From Vicia villosa (lineage: Eukaryota; Streptophyta; Magnoliopsida; Fabales; Fabaceae): DNA of 64,000 nucleotides. Numbering within the stretch: the stretch's first letter is position 1; every line of letters begins with the position of its first letter. Of this stretch, positions 20,196-32,757 are shown piece by piece. The notes below the pieces were generated by a model. That model was not told where the DNA came from. It worked only from the letters and a program-made list of their open reading frames with translations, and made no database searches. Where the stretch lies: NCBI RefSeq assembly GCF_029867415.1, contig NC_081182.1, positions 42,767,462 to 42,831,461 of the forward strand, in the 5' to 3' direction. The translations under genes were made by a program, and so were the position numbers.

Positions 20196-22337
20196 ATTGT
20201 TTGCTTATTTGAGACGATTGTTCATTGATTTTTGACGGAAATCACATATATTTTACTTAGATTGTTTGTTTATTTGAGATTAGACTTTTACCTGATATTA
20301 AACTCTTTGTTATGATAACAAATATACTACTGTGATATTGAAATTTTCTTTGGATATTTTTTAGTGGTAAAAAAATTACACACAATGGTTACTTGAAAAA
20401 ATATTTTTGGGTACATATTAGTAGTATTTACAAATATTTACAATATGATATGAATTTAACAAAATGCAAAGTAAAAACTTTATAATTTGAAGTAAATTTA
20501 TCATTTTCTTAGAAAAAAAATGTTGAAAGTCATATGGATTTAAGAGCATTAAACACTTTTCATTTGAATTGATCTAATTATATTTTACAATGTGAAAAGT
20601 GTTAAATACATCATATGTTACAAAATGCATCAAAGTGCTGCAATATGTACATATTCATTCTACAAGTTACAAAGATGATTACAAGCTTTCTAAGGTACAA
20701 AGATTCTACAAGATTGCTCGAATCCTAAGAAAGTCCTAAACCAAAGGAGTTACAAGCTCTTGTTCATGCCAAGATTCCCTCGGATTTACTCCATTTCTTC
20801 ACCTTGGGTCTTTTCTTGCAACATGATCAACAAAACCTGCCAAAACACCAGAGAACCAATTGAGAAATCAAGGACTGTTCAAGGTGCAAGAAATGTGAGA
20901 TAGTAAGTACAAACCATAGAGAATATTTGAAGCCAAACATTACAAGAAATTACACATAACTTGCCAGAAGAAAATCAATGGAATATCAAAAGAATTCAAG
21001 GTTCTTCAAGTTGTATTTTAAAGATTACAAGCATTGTGTCAAAAGGATGTGAAATTAGTACAAACAGAAAAAAACAATTTTTGAAAGCCTGAAGCTTAAA
21101 CCACAAGCAACAGGCTTGTCAAGAAATTTCAGTCAAAAAGTAGATAAAATTCATGAGGGAGGCTTGGTTTACACACTCATGAGTGAAGTCACCAAACAAA
21201 GGCATGTACTAGAAACAAATTCCTATCAAACAATCTCTAATCTACCCTCACAACTCATCTTAAGGTCCCATAAAATCTTGAGGAGAAATTCTGTTTAGGG
21301 TTTAGGGTTTATACACTCATGAGTGAATTCACCAAACAAAGGCATGTACTAGAAACAAATTCCGATCAAACAGTCTCTAATCTACCCTCACAACTCATCT
21401 TGAGGAGAAATTCCTCATAGCCAACTAGATCCTATCACTACACGTGAAGGAATATTCTCATTTCTTCACATGATTTTATAGCCCTGATTTCATTCTATAA
21501 ATTGAGCTAACCATAGAGTAGTAAACACACACAGAAAACCCTACTAATACCTAACCGAAAGCTCTCATCTGACACTTACTGAGCTTCATATTGAAGCTCA
21601 AGTAACTCATCTGACACTTACTAAGCTTCATATTGAAGACCCGCAGTACAAAAGTTATAGAAGAACTAAAGGGAACAAGAATAGAGGAGACCAAGATAAT
21701 CTTAACTGAAGACATCTTGAAGCTAATTCGCCTTGACATTGTTGGTGTATTTTTGCAGTTTACTTGTTGACATTCGTTATACTCTGTACTATGTAACTGA
21801 GAACTTAAGAATAAAAGAGGGGTGTGAGACTATAGGGGTGGAGTTTGATTTTATTTGATTGGATAATTTTACCATATCTGTGATGTGATTATGGTTAGCA
21901 ATTAGAGTTTTGTTGGTTCAATTTCAGATTTGCAACAGTGAGGGGTGATATTGATGTTTGATTCAAGGTTTGAAGCTAGGTTTAGGTCTGATTTTGAACT
22001 GAGATTAAGGTTGAAATTGTTGTTGTTTTTGAAGAAAATACAGTGGTTGTGAGTTTGGTGGTGCGAACAAGGTGAGGTTGAGGGTAGATTAAGGTAGGAA
22101 ATGGTGGTGAGAGGAGATTTGAAGTGGTTGTGGCCTTGTGGGAGAAGAGACGAGAGCTAGAATTAGATAAGGAGGGAGAGTTTAGTGTTTTCAAATCAAC
22201 AAAATCGGGTATGATACTTTTATTTCTATGGTCTGGGTCCGGGTCAGATCCAACACAGATCCACCCTTTTGACCCAATTGCTCCAGCTACGAGTTTAATG
22301 CATTTATCTTTTTTGACAATTTTTTAAAACTATGACC
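20196..22337. other. Repeat-rich DNA without recognised gene
   Basis: A 23-bp phrase around the KHA stop codon ('ttgatttgtgatgg...ttttacttag') is duplicated at 20200-20260. A ~110-bp segment starting 'acactcatgagtgaa' is directly repeated (about 21170-21280 and 21310-21410). A further short duplication lies at 21562-21640 ('catctgacactta-t-agcttcatattgaag'). A TATA-like 'tctataaattgag' near 21497 and the leader-like 'aaacacacacagaaaacc' suggest part of a retroelement LTR, but no termini could be defined. Confidence 0.4.
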
Positions 22338-22347
22338 CAGCTGTTCT

Positions 22348-22529
22348 GAGTCAAGATCCTCACTATTTCTCAAAAGAAATGGAGGGTTCCATTACTAAGG
22401 TTTACATTATATAAAAGATAAATTATACAAATATGTGTCACAAATTTCAACAATAAATATATTTATACACAAAAAACCTTAGTAATGGAACTCTCCATTT
22501 CTTTTGAGAAATGGAGAGGATCTTGACTC
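22348..22529. mobile_element. Mutator-like MITE (fold-back, 182 bp)
   Basis: About 50-bp inverted repeats start GAGTCAAGATCCTC at both ends and continue through 'ccatttcttttgagaaat'. The flanks read CAGCTGTTCT (22338-22347) and CAGCTGCTCC (22530-22539), a 9-10-bp target duplication with two changes. It is inserted between two copies of a ~53-bp direct repeat (about 22281-22332 and 22537-22589). Confidence 0.75.
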
Positions 22530-24000
22530 CAGCTGCTCCAGCCATGAGTTTAATGCATTTATCTTTTTTGACAATTTTTTAAAACTATTTAATTTAATTC
22601 ATTTATCTTTGACTTTGAAAAAAAATACACGTTATTCATGAATCAAATTTGTTTGATGTACCATCTATCTATTGAACATTTTTTTTAAGTAAGTTTTATT
22701 ATATAAAGGACAGCGGAGAATTCTCCAATCTGATTACAAAAAAGTCGAGTTGAACACATCGACACAAAAAAAAAGAAAAATTGCTAACCAAATGATCCCA
22801 CACTAAATAAAACAACTGATTTTTACTAAAATTGTATAAGTTGCATTTGGATTTAGCAATATCCCCAATGAGAAACCATTTCCAAACTGATATTTTGATA
22901 TTTTGATAATGATGGTAGACAATAAATCTAAGTCTCTATTAATAACTTAAAATATTTTTTAACAAAATCGTTGAGGTTTTATATAGATAGAGAGTAAATC
23001 TCTATTAATATATTGAAATCGTGAAGTTGAACAGTAATAAATGTAAATTAATTAATATATTAATGGTAGACAATAAATATGATGGCATACTTTATTATTG
23101 ATTTTAATTTCAAATTAATATTTATATAACTGTTTTATTTTCAATATTATTACATATTAATATTAAAACCGTCGCGGTACAATAAAAGGTAATGTCTTAA
23201 ATTAGATGACTTATTTTAGAAGAATAGATTAAATTTAACTGTTTATAGAAATAATTATGATAATTATATTGTTTTCTTTTGTAACGTTTAATTAATCAAG
23301 AACATAACTAATAGGAAAGAATTTATAAACACAATAAATTTAGTAATTCTTAACAATAAATATATTTTAAAATGTAAACTTAAAATTATCATTACGCAAT
23401 ACTCAATTTTTATATCTCAAAATTTATATAATAAAATAAAATATAAAAATAATTTATTCTTAATGATTTATTTAAATAATCCTCACACTCAACTGTAATT
23501 TTAACAATAAACATTATTTTCTAAAAAATGTTATTGAAAATCTTATTTATGTGTGAGTTGCTCGATTGGGGAATACATTTACACATAATAATGAATCGAT
23601 TTGTTTAAAAATATTGTTGATGATTGGTTATTCTAAAAAAAAAAAAAAATACAATATCTCATTTTATTTATTTTGGTGAGCAACAACCAAATTCACCACA
23701 ACTAACATTACCTACAAAAGAAAATAAAAAAATAAATTTTTTGGTACCCATGAATTCAAATTGGGTACCGGTACCTTTAGTGTAAACTATTATGAAATAT
23801 TAATTTATTTTAAAATAAATTAAAATAAATAAGTGACATGACATGAAATTATAGCATTTGATTGGTTGAGGGTACCGGTACTCATCTAAACTCAAAGGTA
23901 TCGGAGTCTTCACCTAAAAAAAATCTTCCGCGAGTTATATTTTTTTAACATAAAATTATAAATTATAAAGTTATGAACGAGAATTTGTAAAAAGAATTTG

Positions 24001-24222
24001 TCATGGAAGTAGTGCAAGCTTTAAATCAAGGAGTAGTTCGTCATGTGGAATGTGTTGCTATTCTTCGTCAAATTCTAGAGTAACTGAAGCTTTTGGAGAT
24101 AGCAATTATCTTGCACACTCATAGGAACGCTAATGCGTGTGCGGATTACCGGACTAAATATGGATGCAATGATAAGAGATTCATTTATTTTGATAGAGTT
24201 CCCGAATTCCTAGGCTAAGTTT
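24001..24222 (+). pseudogene. RNase H-like (RVT_3) domain remnant
   Basis: Reading the plus strand gives VMEVVQALNQGVV, a stop, then LHTHRNANACADYRTKYG and DRVPEFLG followed by a stop. The spacing of the 'HRNAN-CAD-RTK-G' segment matches the 'REANRCADALAKLG' motif of plant RNase H domains found at the end of LINE-derived ORFs. One in-frame stop and loss of flanking sequence mark it as a fragment. Confidence 0.55.
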
Positions 24223-25644
24223 CTATTTGTTAATATCACAGAAATATTATGTAAGGGTTTGATATATTAAGTTTCTATCTTTTTCTACATGAAACTTATG
24301 AACAGGTAGAAGCAAGGACGGAGTTTTACTTAGAGCAATTAACAAGATCATTTAAATTATCTTTTTCTACATGGAACTTATGAACAGGTAGAAGTAAGGA
24401 AGGAGTTTCACTTAGAGCAATAAACAAGATCATTTAAATTTTTTAAGATCTTAGTATTTGTGTTTATGTGATTTTTAATTTTTTTTTTTTTGAAGGACTT
24501 GAAAGGACTGAATTTTATTAATTTATTGTGTTATAGTTTTTTATTTGTCTTACTTCATGCTGAATCTGCTTGGTGTATCTCACTATTAAGTGACTAAAGT
24601 CATTACTTTTATGCTATATTTTAATATTTTAATTTGGTTGATTTAGGTCTATATTTAATCAAAACAATTTATTGATATTTATTTTAAATTTAATTGTGTT
24701 GATTTGTTACAATAACCTGAATTTTTCTATGTAAAATTTCGGTTTGGTCTTCCAATTTTATTTGCCATTATTAAGATGGAGAAGAAATTGTAATATTGAG
24801 AATTCCAGAATGTATTTGTTTAGAAATAATTAAAACTTTTTTATTCAAATCATTATTATTTATTTTATATAAGATCAATTTATTTTGTGATTTTTTGAAT
24901 TATAATAAAACTCATATTGGAATGTAATTGGGCTGTAAATTTGAGTGGCCCAATAACATAAGAATTTTAAAAAATGAAAAAAAATATTGACCCAATTACT
25001 TGCAAACCGAAATAACCCGGTCCAGTTACCTGAACCCGGTTCAATTCGAATTCGAAAAAACCGAAACTTAAATTGGTCGAAATTGAGTCTGTAGATATCA
25101 CCCGAGAGTTGGGCTGGATTGAGGTTTTGGGCCCGAACCGATGTCCACCCCTAATACCATTAATGCGCAAAACTCACTGATAATATCACATAGCCATAAA
25201 ATCAATAATCAGTTTAATATTTGAGTTTAAAGGTAGTGCACTGACAGTGTAAACAAACTTTACACATAAATCCAATCAAAATCCTTACATTTACCATGTC
25301 ATATTAATTTTTTAAATTAAAATTATGTTTTAATTAGATGCATGGTTGTGATTGATTGGCAGTGTAAAAATATTTTACACTGCGCATATCCCTTTTTCTC
25401 TTAATATTTTCTCCAAAATCAAATGTTTAAGATACAAACCATAAACACACATATTGAATCACTGTTAATTTCATCCCAACAACCGTTTTACTAACATAAC
25501 ATTCTTCAAATTAATCACAATCAAACATAGGTTACTAACAACAACAAAAAAAGATAACTCAGATCTCTAATTTCAAATTTTCACCATTAATAATTAACAA
25601 TCTACAAATTGAAACAACTGTGACAAGAATTACAAACATAGAGG

Positions 25645-26130
25645 TCAATTCATTTCAACTGATTGCACAGTTTTGTTGTTATTGGTTTTACAGGAAGAAG
25701 AAGAAGAACTAATCACTTCCGCCAAGAAGCCAATTGGGATCCGCCGACCTTGAAACATCACAACTGCATCCGTGACCTCACAACCACCACAAGCAGATTC
25801 ATTCACGCACAGCAAGCTACAATACAACAACGACGGTAACTCAACCAAAAGCCGCAATTAATTGAATTAATATGGGTTTTATGTTTTGTTTTGTTGTTGA
25901 ATGCAGATCAAAGAAAAACAGAAGTGGGACACCACCACCACACGATCCGCCGAACGTAGCCACGAAGGATCCGCGCCGCACAACAGCAAACAGCCGAAAT
26001 CGGAACTGTGGTTTGAAAGCATGTATTGTACTTTGTTGTGATGTTGAGTTTGTGATAAGAGCAAATCACGCTACTGATGTATTACCTCTTCCATCTGTTC
26101 ACAGTAACTTGTTTTTTTTTTACTAAATCC
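25645..26130 (-). other. GC-richer island with possible short exons, unidentified
   Basis: Minus-strand frames read CVNESACGGCEVTDAVVMFQGRR... to a stop at 25645 and, upstream, FGCLLLCGADPSWLRSADRVVVV. Base composition is clearly less AT-rich than the surroundings and the peptides look non-random. No start codon with a clean splice path was found. It may be a gene fragment or chance. Confidence 0.25.
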
Positions 26131-26186
26131 AATACCGCGTGTCGACGACCTGTTGGTGAGACATGTTGCTTGTTGTTTGTCTCTTA

Positions 26187-26463
26187 GACCATCTCTAACG
26201 GTGCAACTTACATTTGAGTTTTTTATGAGACCCATTAAGCCATATCATATTAAAAGAATTTATTTAATTTTAACTTTAATAAAAATCTGATATGGGTCCC
26301 ACAACTATACCTCATAACTTGATTTGATTGGGTACTCCAATCTTTTAGTTGTTGCATTGCAATGCAACTCTATTATGACATGACAAATTTTTTAAATATT
26401 TAATTATTAAATTAATGGTAGAGGTGGAGAACTTAATAGAAAAAACTACTATTGAAGATGGTC
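26187..26463. mobile_element. Tourist-like MITE, TTA target duplication
   Basis: The 277-bp unit has inverted ends GACCATCTCTAACGG and (reverse) GACCATCTTCAATAG, flanked by TTA at 26184-26186 and 26464-26466. Size, ends and duplication fit a Harbinger/Tourist MITE. Confidence 0.65.
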
Positions 26464-26638
26464 TTACTAACTTATTTTAGTTTTACTTTCATTCCTTTTA
26501 TTAATTTGATTAATGAAAATAACAAAAAATAGAAAATACAAAAACGTGATTAGATTCTCATTTTTATATAATAATAAAAACCAAAATAATATTTAGTTGA
26601 TTAGTGGTTTGTATCTTAACTAAAAAAAAATTATTTTA

Positions 26639-26654
26639 TTTGATTATTTGTTTT
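26639..26654. repeat. 16-bp target-site duplication, 3' side of second LINE
   Basis: TTTGATTATTTGTTTT occurs here and at 31480-31495. The T-run continues to 26660 as the poly(A) tail on the minus strand. Confidence 0.85.
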
Positions 26655-26762
26655 TTTTTTGGAGTAAAATAAGAATTTTATTACCAAAAACCGTTATTAC
26701 ACGCCGATCATTACACGATCCAGGCTGCTAATACACCAAGACTAACTAGACAAAACACAAAC

Positions 26763-29700
26763 TCAACTAACAGCCATGGTTTCCAAATTCACATGATTCC
26801 TCAATGCTTTTTTGGAGTAAGCTCTAAGACATATCATATGTTTGATCTTCATGATAATATCCCCAGTAAACTGATTCCGGCCAAAGATCTTCTCGTTCCG
26901 AAGCTGCCACACATGGTACACAACTTCTGCAATAGCCAATCTGAGCAGACACCTTTTCCATCCCTTTTTGGCTGTTTCAGTAGAGAGCCATTGCTTTTCC
27001 TCCTCCCAGCTTTTACAGCCTCTATTATACCCAATCCATGCCATGATTTGCATCCAAATCTGACTAGTAAATCTGTAATGAAAAAACAAGTGCTCGATAT
27101 TTTCAGTTTGATCACAGAAACTGCACAGGCCATCTGTTTGGATATTGATCTTCCTCAGTCTATCCTTGGTTGGGAGGCGATTCAGAATAGCCAACCAAAG
27201 TATGAAACATGCCCTTGGTCTTGCAAAGTTTTGCAACATGATTTTCCTCCAACTCTGATTTGTATAGATCCCCCGCAGCTCTTTGTACATGGCATTAGTA
27301 TTAAAATGGTGCTGCTGAGTACTATCCTTCCAATAGTCACTCTGTATAGTAATCTCTCTAGCCTTCACTATACTCTTGAGCATCCAAGAGCTAGTTGTCT
27401 TAGGCTCCCACTGCATTATGTCCTCACCTTTAAGGTAGTATGCACCTATCCACCGAATCCATAGCTTGTCAGATTTCATATGAAGATTCCAAAGCAATTT
27501 CAGGATTGTAGCTTTGTTCCAATCACTCAGATAAGTCATATTTAAACCACCAGCATTAATGGGCATACAGATTTTATCCCAAGCCACAAGGGCTTTTCTC
27601 CCCACAGCTTTGCCAGACCAAAGAAAATTTTTACAAATCACTTCAATTCTCTGAATAATTTTCTTTGGGAGAGGGAAAGCTTGCATCCAGTACCCTGCTA
27701 TGGACATTAAAGTACTCTTAACAAGCTGCTTCCTACCTGCATAGCTCAGCATACTAGCTGACCAATGCTGAATTTTCTCAAGCATCCTATCAATAATTGG
27801 CTGACATTGATTGATAGTGAGTTTCTTAGTGGATAAAGGAACCCCCAAATATCTGAATGGTAGTTTACCAATACCAAAACTGGTTGTATTAGCACATTCC
27901 TGTTGCCTCTGATCATTCAGTCCACCAAAGTAAATTTTGCATTTAGTAGGATTTGCTCTCAATCCAGTAGCCTCTGAGAATTGGTGGAACTTATCCATCA
28001 TGTGCCTAATAGATTTCACATCACCACTTGCAAATAATAGCAAATCATCTGCAAAACATATATTAGTAATCCCTAATTTGGCACATCTAGGGTGGAATTT
28101 GAATTCATCATTCTGTTTGAGAGTACCAAGATGCCTATGTAAGTATTCCATGACAAGAGTGAAAAGAAGAGGTGAGATAGGGTCACCCTGTCTCAGCCCT
28201 CTCTTTGCTTGGAGAATCTTGCTCACTTGCCCATTAATTAGGTATCTGTAAGACACTCCTCTCACCATGATCATGATCCACCTCACAAACTGATTGGGGA
28301 AGTTCATTTCCTTCATTATTTGCTCCAGAGAATCCCACTCCACTGTATCATAGGCTTTCTGCAAATCAATTTAAATGGTGTACCTAGGTGATACATGTTT
28401 TCTATTGTAGCCTCTCAATAATTCAAATGCCAGTATGATGTTATCATGAATTGTTTTTCCAGGTAGAAAAGCAGTCTGACTATCATCAACAACTGAGTTA
28501 ATCACATTGTTCAACCTTTTAGTGAGGACTTTGGATATAATCTTGTACAATGTAGTACAACATGCTATAGGCCTCATATCTTTCATGGACTTGGCCTCTT
28601 TAGTCTTGGGGATCAGAGTCACAAGGGCACAATTCACAGCTCTATACATCCTGTTATTCACAAAGAAATCTTGTACTACCTTCACAACATCACTTTTGAT
28701 AACTGTCCAGCTGGCCTTATAGAACTTAGCATTATAACCATCCACCCCTGGAGCTTTAGAGTCCCCCATAGTCTTGATGGCCTGCCAAATTTCAGTCTCA
28801 GTCACAGGTCTGATAAGACTATCATGTGGCTCTCTACTTAATTGAGACCCCCTTCTCAAACTGCAAATGTTCACCTGGTTCCTTTGCATAGCAGTTTGAC
28901 CAATCAGCTTTGAATAGAAAGATATCACCTCCCTCTCAATATCTTGCTGGTCAGATAGTATATTGCCCTGAGCATCTTCTAATTCCCTGATCTGAATTAG
29001 CTTATTCTTAGATTTCAGATTTGCATAGAAATATGCATTATTTCCATCCCCCAACTTAACCCAATCACATTTGAGCCTCTGGTGCAATATCTTCTCTTCC
29101 AGTTCAGAACTCTTCATCACTTCATCAGTCCAGTATTTAACAGTTTGGCACAAAGTTACATTCAGCTGATCAGAAGCTAGCAGAGTTTGAGCTTGGTCCA
29201 GTTTCTCTCTACTCAAATTCAGATTCCTGATCCCCTCAGTCATTTGCCATGTCAGTCCTTTCATGCTATATTGTAACTTATGAAGGTTCTTCCAAAATTG
29301 CTCCATGGGATTACCTATACCAAGGTGAGTCCAGTTATCCCTAACTACTTGAAGAAAATTAGCATGGCCAGCAATACAATTTAGGAATTTAAATCTATGC
29401 TTGATTTTCTTTACTCTCTGGAGGCTATCCAATTTGATGCTCAAAGGGGCATGATCAGATATATTTGGATTGAGCACCTCAACAGTACTATTAGGGAATC
29501 TTCTGTACCAATCAGCATTCACTAGAGCCCTGTCAATTCTGGAGCTAATAGGATTAGCAAGCTGCTTATTTGACCAGGTGAACCAAGCTCCTATGGTTTC
29601 ATGTTCTGATAGGTTACTATGGGCCATCATAGTCTCCAAATCAATATACTCAGCCAGATGTATATCATTCCCATCAATTCTATCACCTACTTTCAGTATG

Positions 29701-30125
29701 TTGTTAAAATCACCTACAACCATCCAAGGGCCCTGAAGCTGGTCACTGATTCTATTGAGACCCTGCCAAAGAATCCTTCTATTATTGAGCTGGTTGTGAG
29801 CATATACAATGGTAAGGTGGTAAGCCAGAATGCCCTCTTTGGTATAGACAGCACAATGCACTAATTGATCAGTTTTCTCAATTGGGATCATTTTCCAAAA
29901 GTCAGGATCCCAAGCTAGCCAGATCCTCCCATTCATATGATGATCATAGTTATCAATAAATTCCTAGTTAAAACCCAGTTTCTTCCTAATAGCCTCACAA
30001 TTATTAGCCTTGACCCTAGTTTCAAGTAAAGCTAGACAACTAACCTGTAGCTTTTTGAGGTGGACTCCAACCTCCAGGCATCTAGCAGCTTTATTGAGTC
30101 CTCTCACGTTCCAGCAACAAATCAT
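26763..30125 (-). pseudogene. LINE ORF2 (endonuclease / reverse transcriptase) with two nonsense codons
   Basis: The natural start is ATG 30125-30123, overlapping the ORF1 stop as ATGA, and it begins MICCWNVRGLNKAARC. A TAG interrupts after KKLGFN (about 29966, expected Trp). A TAA at 28371-28373 lies between SPRYTI and IDLQKAYD (expected Lys). Otherwise one frame is open. The domains are endonuclease (VVGDFNNILKVGDR, SDHAPLSI), reverse transcriptase (APGVDGYNAKFYKASW, IACCTTLYKIISKVL, GKTIHDNIILAFE, GLRQGDPISPLLF, catalytic FADD) and zf-RVT (CSFCDQTENIEHLFFHY). The ~1120-residue length is normal for the family. Confidence 0.9.
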
Positions 30126-31279
30126 GTAACACCCTCAATCCGAGAGCTCTCTCCTACCAGAAGTCCATCAAATCCATTTCTGGTCGCAACATTTACTTCT
30201 GCAGGTTCCTTGCCTTTCCTACCTTTGCTCTGGATAGTTGTCCATGGTACTTCAATAAACTTCTCTTGGTCTGCAGCTTTGCTCACGTCCTCTGAACTTT
30301 TAGGTTCCTCTGGTGGCTTCTTCTGCTCCCAAACCCGTTGTGGCTCTTTCTTTTTCTTAATTCCATCCTCCTTTGGTTTACATTCATGTCCAACTTTGTT
30401 ACAACTTTTGCAGAACGGGGGTCTCCATTCATATTCCACTTGTTGTATCATTTTCTCACCTTGTGGATTTCTGATCGTGATATGTTGTCGTAGTTCCTGG
30501 GTAACATCCACTTCAATGAGAACTCGTGCATATGACACCCGAAGCTTTTTTGCAGTACACTAATCAGTCATGATTGGCTTGCCAATGGCACTAGCAATTT
30601 TGCCAATGCTCTGATCTCCCCAACAATACAATGGTAATTGTGGGAACATTACCCAAATTGGTAGTACCCTCAATACATCTTCCTGCAAAGTGAACTTTGG
30701 GTTCCATTCATGGAGCAAGATAGGCTTCTTGAAGATAGAGTATGGTCCTCTCATAAGCACATCATCCCTATCAGCTTTATCCTTGAAACGAATAATGAAG
30801 TATCCCTCTTCGTTATAGTATAGATCTGGTAATGTCACGAAGTTCCATGTTGTAGTCATGAATTTCTTGACTGCATTCATCGAGAGCTCATTTCCAATAG
30901 CATACATAATCAGGGCATTTTTCCAGAATTCCATCTCTGATGCTACATCATTTTCCTCAAGCTGAACTTCAATGTCTCCATTAACTATCAGAGGCGCCGT
31001 GTAGGAGAGTTCACTACCATTCGAAGGGAGCCTATTTCCTTTAATCACATCCAGCCACAACTTTGGAGTCTGGCCAGCATCTTTCTCATTATCCTCATGT
31101 TTGTTTTCAACGTTCGGTACCTCCTTTATCGTTTCCAATGTTTGCACCCCTTTTCCAGATTTGCCCGTGGTCTCTAAAAGTCCATGTCCACTTGGGATTG
31201 GAGTTGACGAGAAAATCCTCACACTCGCCGGTGGAGTCATCGCCGCCTTTTTCTTTGGTCGGCCACGCCCCATAACCAA
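30122..31279 (-). pseudogene. LINE ORF1 (DUF4283 and zinc knuckle) with one nonsense codon
   Basis: The frame opens at about 31273-31279 with MGRGRPKKKAAMTPP. It contains the DUF4283-type block (EFWKNALIMYAIGNELSMNA, GYFIIRFKDKADRDDVLMRG, VLPIWVMFPQLPLYCWG). It is cut by a TAG at 30560-30562 just after KPIMTD. It then resumes in the same frame (SYARVLIEVD) to a zinc knuckle (CKSCNKVGHEC) and ends in TGA at 30122-30124. The lesion is consistent with a C-to-T change in a Gln codon. Confidence 0.85.
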
Positions 31280-31479
31280 TCCAAAGGATAGTCCCAGACC
31301 TAGTTCCCCTCTGCCGTGGTCCCTAACCCTAGGGTTAGGAGTTTAAACCAACACCAAAGGTTCGCCGTGGCTGTTTCTACCCTCTACGTTCAGTACACTC
31401 GTCGCCGGAAAAACCGTCAGAAATCGCAAGATTCAATCGGAAATCGTCAGAAATCGCAAGTTTCTCTTATTATTATTAT

Positions 31480-31495
31480 TTTGATTATTTGTTTT
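31480..31495. repeat. 16-bp target-site duplication, 5' side of second LINE
   Basis: Perfect match to 26639-26654. It sets the LINE 5' end at about 31479. Confidence 0.85.
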
Positions 31496-31668
31496 ATTAT
31501 TCTAAAAATATCAAAAAGTATTATAATTAGACTTTATTTCTTCATATCAGAAAAATATCAAAATTTTGTTTTAATGTTAATATTTCTCTTTTAGAATTAA
31601 ATATGGCTATTTTCTTTCTTTCTTTTAAATCAATAATTGTTTAATCTTTGTCATTTAAATCACGCGTC

Positions 31669-31669
<1 letters not shown>

Positions 31670-31734
<65 letters not shown>
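31670..31734. repeat. (TA)n microsatellite
   Basis: About 32 consecutive TA dinucleotides. Confidence 0.95.
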
Positions 31735-31735
<1 letters not shown>

Positions 31736-31749
31736 TAATATTTTCTTTT

Positions 31750-32757
31750 GACTGTGAGGTACCACTTTGAGTAATCGGATTATTATGGACATTTATCTAT
31801 TTTACATTATTCATTTTATTATCTTCGCGCTTTTGTAAATAATTGTAACTTTTCTGTTTTGTAATAGTTTTAATTAGGATTTTAATTTTTCTGCACATCC
31901 CCATTTTGAATTATGTACTCCCCTCCCCGAAGCCCTGTAATAGTTAGGATATTTAATTTCTGCATTTATTTTCCTGCATTATATATATGCGTGTGTTAGT
32001 AAAATAGGGAGTGAAAAGAATCCAAAAATCCAATCGCTAGCTAACTTAACTCAAGATTAAAATACTCGAATCTAACACACTCGCACACACTCACCTCTAG
32101 GGTTTCTCCTCCTTTGTTGCCTTCGAATAATGGCCAAGTCCCTCGAACGTAGGGATGTCATAGCAAGGTTGCCTCCGATTAATGTCATCATAGTCCCTTC
32201 GAGTTGCATACGATAAAACGATGACCGTCCCTTCGAATGCTAAGACGTCTTTACATGTTGCCTTCTATGACCATCCGATGACCCTTCGATTGTCCCGAAC
32301 ACGTCCAATAGATAGGACTACCTACCCACAAATGGTATGGTTAGTCTTATCCCTTAAATGAAAGTAGAAAGTATAGGAAAGACCAAACATAGGGTAAGTA
32401 GCCTTTAATTTGCTTGCTCAATATAAAAATGCTTTTCACACCCCGTTTTTCAACATTGTCTCTTCAGACATATTCAAATCAAACTATTTCTCAAAACACA
32501 CACACAATGCTTTTTCAAGCTTTTCAAACAAAACAAAATGAGCTAAGCAAACTAAGAGCCCGTAGATAACTACGGATAAAAATGGTGCTAACACCTTCCC
32601 TTTTCATAACTTACCCCCCGAACTCTTTTTCTCAAAAGGTCTTTCATGTACTTTTATACCTTTCCTAATTGGACAAAATAAAAGTCGGTGGTGACTCTTG
32701 CTCACCGCAATATTGTTTGCGAAATTTTAAAAAGTCAGTTCTCCTACCGTATTACAT
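31750..32757 (+). mobile_element. Ty3/gypsy LTR, Ogre/Tat-like, probably incomplete
   Basis: The block 'gataactacggataaaaatggtgctaacacc...cccccgaactc' and the terminal 'ggtggtgactcttgctcaccgcaa' are hallmarks I associate with legume Ogre/Tat LTRs. It ends 'ctaccgtattaca' at 32757. A possible 5' end is TGTGAGGTACC near 31752. No 5-bp duplication was found, and the right end directly truncates a MULE transposase fragment, so boundaries are uncertain. Confidence 0.5.

Larger units (their letters stand above)
22540..26183. other. AT-rich DNA with decayed repeats, no intact gene
   Basis: No intact gene was recognised. The region holds an RNase H-like remnant (listed separately) and an ~83-bp direct duplication (about 24275-24440, phrase 'tgaacaggtagaag'). 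Near 25228-25395 is a MITE-like unit with 'gcactgacagtgtaaa' at one end and its complement at the other. A 'ggtaccggtac' palindromic unit lies near 23740-23910. 24950-25150 resembles the end of a hAT-type element ('gatgtccacccctaa'). Confidence 0.45.
26655..31479 (-). mobile_element. Second L1-type LINE, near full length, three nonsense codons
   Basis: The 4.8-kb minus-strand element has a 16-bp target duplication, a poly(A) tail, ORF2 and ORF1. Its ~200-bp leader contains a short duplicated phrase 'gtcagaaatcgcaag'. It differs from the first LINE: ORF1 carries a DUF4283-type region and a zinc knuckle, with no RRM. The only lesions seen are three in-frame stops, so it probably died recently. 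Confidence 0.9.

Noticed and set aside
21982..22194. Minus-strand ORF resembling a transit peptide (Ser/Thr-rich)
   Set aside because: It has no downstream coding exon, and the composition is explained by G/T-rich plus-strand DNA.
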